This document shows, in pieces, positions 24,930 through 36,596 of a DNA stretch of 64,000 bases (positions within the stretch are counted from its first letter, which is position 1; each line of letters opens with the position of its first letter). The position numbers were made by a program, and so were the translations under genes. The DNA is from Pseudoscleropodium purum (lineage: Eukaryota; Streptophyta; Bryopsida; Hypnales; Brachytheciaceae). Location: assembly GCA_963969395.1 (NCBI GenBank), contig OZ017803.1, forward strand, positions 8,928,001-8,992,000, read 5' to 3'. A model generated the notes under the pieces. The model was not told the origin of the DNA, made no database searches, and saw nothing but the letters and a program-made list of their open reading frames with translations.

Positions 24930-25379
24930 TTAGTTGGAAGAGCTTACACCATTGCCCTTTTGCAGGACAATAGATGCATCATCACTCTCAATCATTCCAA
25001 CCGAATCACCTCCATTAATGCCAACATTAGCACCAACTACAAAGTGAGGTGATGTGACAAGAAATGGATTTTCTTTTGTAAGAAAAACCCTCTTGAACTT
25101 CTCTTTGGCATCTTCCATTCCCAAATCTTGAGCCAATGCTGCCAATACACGTTGTCCTTGCAATTCATCTTCTACAAGCCACTCCACAACATCTTGGTCT
25201 CTCTTCTTTTCAAGTATTTGACTGCAAGCCTGCTCACTATCATGCCATGCCTTGGCATTTAGAGTAGCCATCTTCTCCACTACTAGAGGCACAACACCCT
25301 TTGCCCCCTGGCCTGAAACATTTGCCCCCAGATGGCTTTCAAGGCCAAGTTTCTTTTGCCGTTGAGCTGCTAGGCATAT
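24930..25379 (-). pseudogene. pol: linker between methyltransferase and reverse transcriptase
   Basis: About 150 residues in frame between motif X of the methyltransferase and the reverse transcriptase, ending at TAA (24930-24932). It is rich in charged residues and predicted helical in the middle (VEWLVEDELQGQRVLAALA). I recognise no domain. It may be a spacer that positions the methyltransferase or holds a processing site. Confidence 0.5.
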
Positions 25380-26453
25380 CCCAAGAAACCAAACTATGGA
25401 TGTCAAGTCCATGGCTTGTCCAAGACAATGACGCCGTTGAGACTCTGTCAATCCAAGCCCAGAAGTGGTGCCGGTATGGAAACCCATAGCACGTTCCCGC
25501 TCAATAGCACTCGGCTCCTCCAATCTCATAGAAGTGTTGTCAAATACCAAGCCCGGTCCGCCATTGCAAAAAGCAAAAGACCGAGGATAACTCATCAAAG
25601 TAGGAAATGCCAATCGAGGCATTCCTACACGGTTGATTATAGCTAACGGCGGTTGATCGTCTTGCACCACTATTTGGGCCGATCGCCCCTCCTCCAAGAT
25701 GTCATCAAGATGTTTGCCCTCGGGACGACTAATGCGATATATTGCCGTAGAAATCCCTCACATATGAGCCAAATTGGTCCACTTCCACCAGAAACGATGG
25801 GCGTAAGAACCAAGGGTTGCAGCATTCATTGCCACTGGCTGACCAAGGTGCTGACATACCAATCGTGCATCCTCATGAACTTGAGCTCTAACATCTCCCA
25901 ATGGAGGTACATTCTCAAGAACATAAGCCACACTTGTAGCTTGTCTACATTGCCACCAATGCAACAGCCGTAAGAGCTCCCAAAATAAACTTGATCGTGG
26001 GTCTTGGAGTCCTTGGCGAGAACCAGCCCGGGAATGCCCTTGGCAAGGCCATCCAGCCATCACAAGGTCCACTTGGCCCAACCTCAAAAGATCTTCTTCT
26101 CCAATCAAGGCAATGTCTGAAGGAACTCGAGACATACAACCTTGAATAGCCCTTGCAGATAGTTGCTTTGGATATTTCATTCTTAACTGGTCCAAATGAT
26201 GTTTTGCAGCTCTGCTCACCACTATGTTGTTGTCCACATAAGTATAACTTTGTATAGACAATCCTGCCTCCAAAACTGCAGCCAAACCAGTACCAAGTCC
26301 AGCAAATAGTTCCACAAGAACTATGCCTTTAGGATCATCAGAAAGATCTACCAGTTGTTGTAGAGGTGGTAGTGTGTGTTGTGGTTGCCATAGCTGCTGG
26401 TTTACTTTCTCCACTAATTCATGGCATTTCTCAGCCAAAGCTTTTGGTGAAAT
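25380..26453 (-). pseudogene. pol: C5-cytosine DNA methyltransferase domain
   Basis: Motif I is VELFAGLGTG (about 26315-26286). Motif IV is AGWPCQGHSRAG with the catalytic cysteine in PCQ (26048-26040). Motif VI is YVLENVPP (ENV at 25916-25908). A motif VIII-like SYAHRFWWKWTNL follows. After a TGA at 25758-25760 the same frame continues with ERERAMGF and CLGQAMDLTSIVWFL (motifs IX and X, about 25526-25380). These are all motifs needed for 5-methylcytosine formation. The motif VIII region and the short target-recognition part resemble DNMT3-type enzymes more than bacterial ones, but this is by eye. It lies in frame between protease and reverse transcriptase and was presumably made as part of the polyprotein. 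One stop breaks it. Confidence 0.9.
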
Positions 26454-27401
26454 TCATGGTGGTATGGGATCCTTGGGATGTCTTACAAATGAGTTGATTT
26501 TGCCTTGTGTTGGTGTATCTAACTCTAGAGGCGAGTCTATAGTAGATATGTTGCCCTCCAGTAGAAAATCTCCAGTTGCCAACCACTCTACAACACACCC
26601 ATACACTGCCACCAATCCCTCAACTACGCCAGCAAAAGCTCTAAAGATGACGGGAATCACCTCCTTCCGTCCATCTCCTTGTGACCACCCTGGTCGAAAC
26701 CATGCCTCCTCAGTCCAAGAATCATGACCAAAACCAATGGGGTACAAAACTTGCTGCCCCAAAAGAATGTCATAGCTCGTAGCACTTGTTACAACACACC
26801 TCACAGAGATGTGAGTGTACGCATCAGTACCCACCTTGAACCGAAGTCGTAGGGGCTCTTTTGTCATCCCCGTAGGCTGCTCTGTGCCCCCTAGTGATGT
26901 TGCTATGGTGAAAGGACATGGCTCCAAGTCACTAGCAAGAAGTCCCAAACTCTGAGCTAGCAACTTGCCTAGCATGACTGGTTGGGCTCCCGTATCAAGC
27001 AATACTTTTTGTGGAAACACTTGAGGTGCTTCACCTCGAGCCACAGAAAAGACATGGCTAGAATTGGCCAAACGCATCACTCCAGGCTTGACTTGCAAGC
27101 GTTCACGAGTTGCACGAACTGGTACCGTTGCCAAATAGCTTGTGGCAACTTCAACAGCTTTTCCACTTGAATTCAAGTGGCTATCAAACTCTGCTTGCGA
27201 AGGAGGTTCTTTTAGCCACCCCTTCCAACATCGCAAGGCATTCGCTGCTTCTTTAGCAATATCCTTCCTTGTGCACACATCACCCTTAGCCAAAGAAGAC
27301 TCTTCCATCTCCCTCATGGCCACATTGGCAGGCATCTGGACTGTTCCTTGCATTATTTTCCCTGCCATATGATATACGGTAGCTGCATCAAAGTTGTCGC
27401 T
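26454..27401 (-). pseudogene. pol: aspartic protease
   Basis: The segment carries VLLDTGAQPVML with the catalytic aspartate at about 26994-26996, and the later flap-to-dimer motif YDILLGQQVLYPIGF. This is the order of retroviral-type aspartic proteases that process Gag-Pol. The N-terminal about 110 residues link it to the nucleocapsid. It ends at TGA (26454-26456), after which the methyltransferase follows in frame. Confidence 0.88.
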
Positions 27402-29231
27402 CTACAACTGAACCCCTGAAAACAATGGAACTTCCAAGAGTTTAACAACCAAACTCTTCACCATCATGTCTTTTTCTACGGGGAAATTTCTTCCATCAAG
27501 GCTAGCTCCAAGTGATGGACTAGTCACCACATCTGCCAAGCCAAATGTCATTGGCAATCTTGATTGCCCAATACTATTAGGAGGCCCTTGGTAACGCACA
27601 TAAGGCCCACCTGGAGTAGTTGAGTTTCCTTCCACCATGGGTGCAACTGACAAAGAATTGGCTTGTGATCTCGTAGCCACCGCTGCAACCACCTCACCAA
27701 GTGCTCCATATTCAAACCTATCTGGTCCAGGCTTTGAATTAGAAGTAACTGGTGTGATCTTTGTTGTCGTTGCAACGAGCAATGCTAGGGTATTTTGCAA
27801 CTCTCCCATGCGTGCCTCAAGATTGTTGCCCCCAGAATTTGATCCACCCCCTTGAGCACCTTGTGGGGTGAAAGATTGAGGCCTCAACTGCGGGTTCTTC
27901 ACCCAACATTTGTCCTCCGTATGACCAACCCGACTACAAGGTGCATAAGTGCACTTTGGAGGTGTTCCTCCACCTTGTATTTTCTTTTGTGGGCTTCTAT
28001 TTGTTGTGGTTGCATTGCCCTTGTTGGTAACTGATTGCCCACCATTCTTACCCTCAGATGATGTATCTGTAGGACAATCTCTCTTTCCGTGGCCTAGCAA
28101 TCTACAATTCCAACATTGCATACGAGAATTGGTTGTCACTTCCACTTCAGCTGCCATAGTAATTTGCTTGGAGGCCTTGGGGTTCCCTTGGCTCTTGCTA
28201 GAACTACCAACAACAATCTTAGTCTGGCTGGGTATTGAAGTCATAATAGATGACAATCTTCCAACCTCCTCTACACATAGCCCTCAATCCAATTGCTCCA
28301 CAATAGCAAAAGCTTGAGCTAAAGTAGCTCGACCTCCATATGCCAACAACATGTGAGGGTGTGCCATATCACGAATCTTCTTGTCTTGCTTCCCCATATA
28401 AAGCTCCACCAACTGGCGTTCTGTAAATGCATCTCCGCTTTCACGAGCAAACTTGGAGAGTCTTGCATACATAATGCGGGGAGTGTCTCCAGTCTCATTC
28501 TTGAAATCCTGGATGTGGCGCATGAGATCGCGGCGAATGCCTCCAAACTCCATCTCCAAATGCTCAAAAAACAATCGGAGTGGATCAAACTGAGGAGGAG
28601 GGCCCATCGTGGCTATTGCCTCATTTGAAGCTCGAGCCAACCGAGAGATGAATGTAGTTGCAGTCCCACTAGCGCCACTCGTAGTAGCTTTAGAAAGCAA
28701 CCGCGCAGCTCGTGCTGCATCAGGGCCTGAGGTAGCTTCCTCGCCCTTCTCTTCATCTCCATCACTAGTCTTTGAAGCTTGAGTTGTTGGAAATGCAGCT
28801 CCCTCTTTCAACGCCGTGACTAACTCCACCCTTCGAGCCCAATAGTCTTCCACCTCCTCAAGCTCAACCCTATGATCCTCAAACCAAGAATCATAGGCTT
28901 GCAACACCTCAAACTCAAGATGGGTGGGTAGCTGCTTAAAAGCCCACCATTCATTGAAAAGAGCATTGCGTTGTCTTTGTATGTGTTGCTAGGATCGAAA
29001 CCTGGTCTTCCAATCATTGAAGGCCACGCCCTCAGCTCTTCCGGAGTAGCGGACACGAACCATGGATCCACCATTATGGTCTTTCATGTCGTCAAAAACG
29101 CTAATTCTCCAACTCTTAAGGGGATCAACTCTCACAGAGGGTAGAACTGACTCCTCTCTGTCCTCCTCAACGTGAACTGCGACCTCCTGGTCTTCCTCTG
29201 CAATGTAGTCACGCGTCCGTATTTGAACCAT
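27402..29231 (-). pseudogene. gag: capsid and nucleocapsid with two zinc knuckles
   Basis: It starts at an ATG (29231) 11 bp downstream of the putative primer-binding site. A capsid-like helical domain (about 28907-28287) includes FFEHLEMEFGGIRRDL and YARLSKFARESGDAF. The nucleocapsid has a CX2CX4HX4C knuckle (CWNCRLLGHGKRDC, about 28115-28074) and a second, CX4CX4HX4C (CTYAPCSRVGHTEDKC, about 27953-27906). In-frame stops occur at 28989 (TAG), 28284 (TGA) and 27402 (TAG). No frameshift is needed, so Gag and Pol share one frame. Confidence 0.85.
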
Positions 29232-29241
29232 AAACGACCTT

Positions 29242-29264
29242 CGAATGTCGAATCTTCTATACCA
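29242..29264 (-). other. Putative primer-binding site
   Basis: Directly after the putative LTR end (GACA plus one G), the minus strand reads TGGTATAGAAG. This resembles the plant initiator-Met tRNA site TGGTATCAGAGC with one base missing. Its position just before the gag ATG supports the call. Confidence 0.5.
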
Positions 29265-29265
29265 C

Positions 29266-31192
29266 TGTCAAACTACTCCCCGTTGGCCTATCCTGTTGAG
29301 GCTCTAGATTGGTTCAAGTATCCAAGTAGGGATAAGAAAACCACGAGATATGGGACGGGTGGAACCGACGGCATTCCACGAGATACCGTTGTTGAAAATG
29401 GATCCTAAACTTCAAAATCACGGTCTGTTGGTTATAACTCCAGCCTTACCATGAGAACAAGCAAGTCTCGACCATGTGGGTCACAATTCCCACTTCGTCA
29501 CCACAACAAAAAATGGAGCTAAGCAATGGTGTAACCCACGCTGTCCGCAACAACAATGATGCACAAAGCATAAAAGAAAGCCTCCAAAATAGGCTAGGGC
29601 ATCACAATTACAAACAATAAATTTGTAACCCACTAATAGCCCTCCAAACCCCTCTAAATGGCCTCCTTCTACACCTCCAAACTAAAATCAGCCCCTAGTA
29701 TAATAGGGAATTACCACTATTTTTTTTTTTTTTTTTAATAATAATTTGTGGTAATTTTCAAAAACTACTCAAAAGTTATCCAAGAAATTACCTTGGTAAC
29801 TTTCAAAATTACCCCAGTACAGGGTTGACGAATTTCAACGTCCGCCCCAAAATAGCGTCCGTTTTCCGGACGTCCGGATGCACAGACGCTAGCGGACGCA
29901 GCGTCCCGACCGTCGTCAGAAAGCGGACAGGCGGGGCGGGGCGGACGAATGGGGCGGACGGCCCGAGGCGGACGCCCAGATCGTGCGGACCAGATCAGTC
30001 CGCGCGTCAATCGGACGGCCGTAATCAGGCGGACGGACGGGGCGGACGAGGCGGACAGGGCGAACGGGCGAACAGGCGGATGCTGCGTCCGCCGGGACGC
30101 GAATGTCAGCAAACGCTGCGGACACAGCGTCCGCGTCCTAACGTCCTGTCAACCCTGCCCCAGTAACTATCCTAGTAACTTCCAAAAGTTACCCCGATAA
30201 TTGATCCAGTAATATTCAAAATTACTCTAGTAAATGGTCCGGTAACTATCAAAAGTCAACCGGTCTTCGTCTCTCTCGTTCTTCGAAGCTATCAAAGCTT
30301 GAACAACATCAACAAACCTCACAAAACACCTCTCAAAACAAGGCTTCAACTCCAAAACTTCAAACTGCCATAACTTCTTCAAAAATTGATGGATTTCGAC
30401 AATTTTACAGTTTTGGAATACTACAACAACTTCTAGTGTTTATAACACTAAAAAGTCACCCTAATGGCCCTCAAACCCCAAATCAGCACTTTTGCATGTT
30501 TGGTCCAGCACACATGAGGGTTTTCACCACTCTATTCAAACTCACACAACTTTTGCAAAAAGTGTCGGAATTGCTTGAAACTTGTTTCTATGGAATTCTT
30601 ACATCAAAGAGTTTCTTCTTAGATCTTCTTGTCACCCTTGGAAGCTCTCCAACACCCTCCACTTCAACATTAGCACCTCCAACACCAAAGCTCCAAGATT
30701 TGATTTTGCTAGTGCTTCCGCACGTTACCACCAATGCCAGCAACCCTAATACAGCAATTCAAACCTCTCTAACAACTCTAGTGCTCTCACATCAGCACCT
30801 CCTTCACTCTCTTCAAGTAATAAGCTTCCCTAACACTCCAAGATAATTTCTACTTTATCTCAATTGGATTAGTCTTGCAAAACGAGATGAATCAAGGAAT
30901 AACACTAGTAAAGATTGGTAGAACAACCAATCATCATTACATCCATGCTCCAATTCCTATCAACTCATAAAGTACACACATATGCAAGACTTGAAGAGAG
31001 TGAAGGAGCAAAGGGGCGGCCTAGGGTTACAACCACCCCAAAGGAGCCCCCAAATAGCTCCGTTCACACCTCCTTCAGTCTCAAAACTCTAGTATAGGCC
31101 CCCAGTGACCAATACATGGCCATTTGGACAATCTTAAACCTACGACATGCTCTACAGAGCCTACCAACCACCCGCCATTGATTAACATGACA
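29266..31192 (-). repeat. Putative 5' LTR with hAT MITE inside
   Basis: On the plus strand it starts TGTCAAACTACTCC and ends AACATGACA. Its outer 375 bp (30818-31192) match the other terminus at about 97%. Without the inserted hAT MITE and its duplication it would be about 1.58 kb. The inner border rests on the primer-binding site and on similarity of the last 14 or so bases to the outer end of the 3' LTR region. Only the outer 375 bp are proven to be repeated. Confidence 0.5.
29820..30157. mobile_element. CpG-rich hAT-type MITE, copy 1
   Basis: A 338-bp element with terminal inverted repeats CAGGGTTGAC / GTCAACCCTG. An exact 8-bp duplication CCCCAGTA lies at 29812-29819 and 30158-30165. CAGGG ends and 8-bp duplications define hAT elements. 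The interior is very GC-rich and built of GGACG/CGTCC words. It has no transposase. It inserted into the retrotransposon LTR and is therefore younger than it. Confidence 0.93.
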
Positions 31193-32759
31193 TGGTTATT
31201 GTGTTGCCAACCCACCAAAAAGCATTTACAATTCTATGTTGAGATACCAATTGAAGCCCAATTTGTAAAGAAATGAGCATGTAAAGTAGCAAGTACAAAC
31301 AATGTAGGTTCTTAACGCACTTAAGCTAGTTTAGCATACCATCATCGAATCAGCTTTATATGAGAATTAGGTTAATTATATAGAAACTAGCACTAATACC
31401 TCAAAGTGCCCTCTTGACATGTAATGGCTACAAGAAGAATCCAAATTAATTTAAAGGTTTAGGGATCATGAATGTAAGCCTCATCAAAAACTAAATATAG
31501 ACTAAACTAAATGCTCAATAAGATAGTTCACCAATATATAGTTTATGTTTAATGGGGTTTATATTCAGTTGTGCTTAATAAAGTCAAGGCTAACTATAGC
31601 AAAGGCTTCATGAAAATACATCTCTACTTAACTAAAATTTGAACTAAATAAAAAATACAGTACATGCAATAGACTAATGACCCTCTTTCAATTCTCACAC
31701 TACAATTCGTCCACAAAATAGATCATAAGAGTTTTATGAATCTACAATAAGAAGACAATATAGTGTGAATGTGGAATTCAATACCTACCCTTCATCCATA
31801 ATTAAGACACATCTTCTATAAATTCATAAAGAACCAAATACTTAAAATTTACTTTTTCATTAATACATTCCATTTTTCCAAACACATTTGTATTTAGAAT
31901 ACACCCAATGACATTTTACATATTCTATATTAAAATAAATGAAATTATTATTTTAGGCTCAAATGTTTTTTGGAGCTATCTACATGTGTTTATTGGGTAG
32001 ATGCATGGTTGAGTGGCTCTTTTTTGGCTAAAGTTTAAGCCCAAATAGTCCTTTTTTGTGAGTAAAATGTTTAAGAGTGAAATGCTTGGGAGTGAATTAA
32101 AAAAAAATTTAATCAAAAAATACCTAGCTTTTTGGATGCCCTTGGACTCAAGAAATTATTATAGTTTAGTGAAATAATTTTTGGGAAAAAAATATTGGCC
32201 AAAAGAAAAGGAATTCATAAAATTTAGTATTTCAAAAGTCATTAAAAAGTCCTTAGTAAACACATAAAGAAGATCTACATTAAAGGGCATTGTTTCCTAG
32301 AAACATTAGTTCAAATTCTATTATAAATGTAGTACCTACAATTCATTTGGTTAAGAGAAAAAAGTTCTAAAAGTTCTTTTTAATCCATTTGATAATAAGT
32401 TTGTCACACCCACTTTTTTCTAAAAGTCCCTAGCACTCACATACTACATACAAAAAAATTAAAAAATCATAGAACTATTGGACATCAAGTTAATTTATCT
32501 GAATCAAATTGTCTCAAAGAAAAAAAAATGTAAGTGACCTATAGATCAATTTTACGGTTTAGTACTTTAGTTTTTTGGCACTTCTCAACAATGTCACAAG
32601 AAATTGAGCCACTTAACCATTCATTTGCCTTATTCCTATTTTTCAACTTCTATCACTTACTACATCTCCCTCAACAATTATGCATTGCTCAAATAGAAAG
32701 AGAAAGAAATATGCCCACAATATAGCCATAAAACACACAAATCCAATCATATTCAAAAT
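31193..32759. other. AT-rich intergenic DNA
   Basis: No gene, repeat family or RNA gene is recognised. It separates the retrotransposon from the 3' end of the ParB-like gene relic. Confidence 0.5.
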
Positions 32760-35574
32760 CAACACACAATACAATAACTCATGAGATATGTCAATCTCGT
32801 GAGTCTAAGTTGCAATAGACTCCATTGCTGAATTGTTTGTAGTAGACGACTCATAAGTTTCTCTACCCTCAGACGTTGATTGGTCTAAAAAATCTAAAAC
32901 ATTCAAAGCATACTTTTTTGGTGTGTTTTGGTTTCTGACAATAAAAATCTACAAATGCCAAAGCCATTTGTTGGGCGTACATCGAAAGATCAAAATTCTT
33001 CTTTGGACTCCAAAGATGCCCGCAACTCTAGCTCTAATAGATGAGTGAAAGTTCTGTTGCAATCCAAGTACCAACCTCCACCACTTAGATGAGTTGTCAA
33101 GAAAGTATGCATCTGACTTGGTGTATACATAACAACTCCTAAATTGCGGTCTAACCACGAGGACAAGAATGGAGGGGAGGTTGTTCTTGGAGACTATACC
33201 TTTGGCTTCAAGCTCTAGCTTGAAGTAATTGCAATAACAAAACAAGCCAATCAGAACAAAAAATTTGAAACATGGATATTGAAATCCTAAAACAATTTCT
33301 ATGTATATGTTAAAATAAGCCATTATATCAAACAACAATGGAAAGAATTATTCTCATAATTCACATAAATACTCTTACGAAACTGTCACAATATCCAAAA
33401 AAGCCATCTAAAAAAATGGGCAACAAGAAGAGAACCAAAAACAAAGGTACCTCTAGGTACCTCTAGGACCATCGTCAGAACCAACGGTGGTTTCAGAGGT
33501 ACTTAGAGGTAATGCTGTTTTTGGTTCTCTAAATTAATAAGAAAAAAAACAAAAAAAAGAACATCAAATTCTAAATGGCTTAATTATAAACTCACAGTAT
33601 GAAGAGAAATCCAACTTTAAAGAAATAGACTACTTCTCATTTTCCTTAACATACCGGAATAACACCCTTCACATGATAAGATTCTACCCTTCTTTTGTCA
33701 TGAAGGACTTTTCCTTCTTAAAAAACTTGGAGCCTCTCAAGTACGGTCCAAATGCTTGGTCCCAGAGCTTCCTCTACCATCCGTCCAAGTACTCTACTAA
33801 GAACTCTGGTTGCTTTGAGATTGCGTAGTTTATTGGAATGTTGTCTTGTATCATATCATCATCAAAATACTCCACCGTAGCATCTTGAATCTGTGAAAGC
33901 AATACACACATTAATCCCTACAATTCACCAAGTAGAATAAGCAGGCTTGTTTGAATTTCATAAAAATTTTAAATTTCACTAATAACAACAAAAAAATGAC
34001 TTACCCCAACATAAAAAACACATTTGTTCAAGAATAGTCCAAGATGTAGCTTGAAAACAAGCCTTAGGGGAAACTTCCGAGCTTCATGAGATGGAACAGA
34101 TGAGTTCCACCATTGCAAGAACTTCACCTTGTAAAACGATGTAGTGGCGCATGTCACCACCATCTGCAATTTCTCTAGTGTCATCTTTGGAACTTCATTT
34201 AAGCTCTAATGCTTTTCTACCTACAATAAATAACAAAATGTTTTTTACATGTGATACAATGGAAATTGAAATGAAGACATGTTATCATTTTGTTGGAAAT
34301 GCAACTTACCTCTTGGAGAAATCAAGCCCCATTACTTGGTTGTACAACCGACAAAAGTTTACCCATCTTGGAGTTCAACATTCAATTCTTCTCTCTTGCT
34401 CCAACCTGTGTAGCATGAGCTACCCCTTTTGGACTCTTCAGTTCAAATTATATTGTCTCGTTATATTTTCTCACTGCTGTGTCCACCGCATGTGCAATCT
34501 CTTGCTGCAAACATCGAGCATATTCTAAATGAAAGAATATAAAAAAATTGAAATGGTTGATTATAAAAGCAATATAGAAAGAAGAAAGATTACGACATGA
34601 TATGCTTACCCAAAAAAAAAAATGAAGTAAATACTTCTTGAGGCATAGAATACCATGTCTTGCTCAATTTAGCGTTACATCGTTTCACTTCCCAGACCCT
34701 CAATATCTACTTGAACTTTGCCAAGGAAGCTTACCGTACTTTTGCATGTAGTACAAATCGTGTACTAAATTTGTCTTTATGTGAGAGTCCTCTAGTGCCT
34801 TACATATCAAAATACATGCGGGTCAATTTTTTCAAACTAAATGCACCACATGAAGTTGAAAATGATTACAAAGAACTTTGAAGGACAAAATAGAATGAGA
34901 GCGCATACTTACTTGTTTATTTTGTACATGACTTACATGACTAACTCCTTCTTATCCTTGGTGTCCAAGACAATGCAGTCTACGAGATAGTGGAAATTTG
35001 GGTTTCCATATTTTACCCTTGAGATGTACTTCATCCACGCTTCGAGTCTATGATTGCCGTCACAGACAAAGAACTTTAAATTCTTCAAGAATCACAATGT
35101 TGGCTTGGATTCACAATACTCATTGAACTCATCGTTCTTCTCATTCCATATCAAATTCCAACAATTCATTTCAAAGCTTGTGAACTCAAATGTTTCCTTG
35201 ACCTCATTTGTGGTTGACACGTAAAAAACTATTGTTCCCTCACGATATCCAAAAACAAATTCTGTCTTTAGTTTTGTGATGTTGCATGACAGTGTTGGAC
35301 AGACCATTAGCATTGCAATAAGCCAGTAGAGTGGAATCTAAAGCCGAAACAGCTTCTCCGTCTTCATTCTTAACATATTGATAGTAGCAACTACATCCAC
35401 CTTTTGAAGTCTATGGAGCTTGTCTTCCAACAACTCTTCCTTGTCGTACTCCACCTCCGCTTCCACAAGTGGGACCGCTTCATCACCTACTATATCTAGC
35501 TGAGTTTCTTCACCAGTATCGGGAGTTTCTAATATTTTCTCTTCTTGAGTTCCATTGAAAGGCGACATGTCCAT
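32760..35574 (-). pseudogene. Multi-exon gene with ParB-like motif, decayed
   Basis: The first exon starts at an ATG (35574) and runs to a GTAAGT donor at 34936. Its frame includes FVCDGNHRLEAWMKYI, close to the DGNHR-type box of ParB/sulfiredoxin-fold proteins. Further exons have canonical borders: about 34836-34610, 34504-34310, 34220-34005, 33890-33655, and a last one from about 33218 toward 32760. Each keeps a protein-like frame. The frame is broken by TAG, TGA and TAA codons, e.g. TAG at 35338 and TGA at 35092, all one C-to-T step from Gln or Arg codons. No full-length product can be made. Family assignment rests on one short motif. It could be a host gene or a transposon cargo. Confidence 0.45.
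33429..33530. repeat. GGTACC hairpin 1
   Basis: About 102 bp folds on itself. AGAGAACCAAAAACA on the left pairs with TGTTTTTGGTTCTCT on the right, with internal GGTACCTCT-type arms. It sits in an intron of the ParB-like gene relic. Confidence 0.8.
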
Positions 35575-35796
35575 TTAGAAAAGAATACAAATCAAAGTGT
35601 GTTATAAGTGAATTTGTGAACCATTAACAAAAAACAAGTTCATGAATCAAATGGTATTGTCAAACTTTCAATATCAAAGTATACCAAAATGAAAATAGTG
35701 TAGTGAATACATAGAGAAGAAGCCAACTAATATCATGGCTATATTGTACACATTTTCATATGAAATGGTAAGCAACCAGGTAAATCCTTTCTAAAA

Positions 35797-36261
35797 TCAC
35801 TCTATATCTATTGATTCATTTGAATCAAAGCTCAAATAAATGATGCCAATCTCATGCCTTGGTTTAATACCACAGCAAGCATTGTTGTAGTATTCCTCTT
35901 GAAGAGGGCTACAAACAAACTTTGACACACATGGTGAGGAACTATATTCATTCTCAGAGCTTTTTGGTGAAAAAATAGGTTGCCTTTCCATTGAATTTCT
36001 TTGCCAAACATAAAAATTTCCACATGGCCATTTCTTAAAGTCCTTAGGTTGACCTAAAAGATCCACAATTACCCTTGTGCTTACCAAGTCATCATCTTCA
36101 CCTTCCTCTCTCTCAGATTTACTTGAGACATCCATACTCGTTGAAGCAATAGTATTGGGCTCTAATTGCTCTCCAAACTTAAGAACTGAGACCATTTGAA
36201 TAGGGACAACTCCTCTTGCAACCATGGAAGATGATGCTTGACCAAGATGGGCACCCACTAC
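35797..36261 (-). pseudogene. Possible upstream exon of unknown gene
   Basis: The frame opens after a plausible acceptor (CACATACAG) and runs 154 codons to TGA at 35797. It encodes an acidic/serine segment (SSKSEREEGEDDDL) followed by a cysteine- and tyrosine-containing part (NNACCGIKPRHEIG). I recognise no domain. It lies just upstream of the ParB-like relic on the same strand and may belong to it. Confidence 0.3.
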
Positions 36262-36476
36262 CTGTATGTGCAAATTGAATTGAATATGTTAAATTTACAA
36301 CTTGTAACCTTCAATGTCGTATAAAATGAAAGGATTAAAACAAAAATACACAACAAGAAATTGAGCATGTTGTCCTTTGAAATGTGTTTTGTAGATGACA
36401 AAAAGGAAATTATTAATAAACTAACTAAGATATAGATGGGTCAATCTTGACCTCAAAAGTGTTAACTTTTGACAAA

Positions 36477-36596
36477 AGTTAATGAAGGGTACCAAAATCA
36501 ATGGTACCACATGGTTCCCATGAAAGGACCATTGGATCCGATGGCACTTTTATGGGTACCATATAGTACCCTTGATTTTGGTATCCTTCACTAACT
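36477..36596. repeat. GGTACC hairpin 2
   Basis: A 120-bp near-palindrome. The left arm has GAAGGGTACCAAAATCAA and the right arm TTGATTTTGGTATCCTTC. The inner arms and the centre (GGACCATTGGATCCGATGG) also pair. It belongs to the same family as hairpins at 33.4, 37.2, 38.5 and 63.7 kb. Confidence 0.85.

Larger units (their letters stand above)
20841..31192 (-). mobile_element. Ty3/gypsy-type LTR retrotransposon with methyltransferase and PHD finger
   Basis: A 10.35-kb element on the minus strand. On the plus strand it starts TGTCGTATTAC and ends AACATGACA, with TGGT on both sides as a likely 4-bp target duplication. Shared terminal segments of 375 bp are about 97% identical (11 differences, nearly all transitions). 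The domain order is gag with two zinc knuckles, aspartic protease, C5-DNA methyltransferase, reverse transcriptase, RNase H, integrase and PHD finger. The order RT-RNaseH-integrase places it in the Ty3/gypsy (Metaviridae) group. All coding parts share one reading frame, interrupted by seven stops, so this copy is not autonomous. Confidence 0.9.

Noticed and set aside
21801..29231. Programmed readthrough of all gag-pol stops
   Set aside because: Seven stops of three kinds, several inside catalytic domains (for example in the methyltransferase and at the end of RT), fit decay better than recoding.
29820..30166. GC-rich open frames inside the hAT MITE
   Set aside because: They follow from the GGACG word repeats, and the two copies do not keep a common frame.
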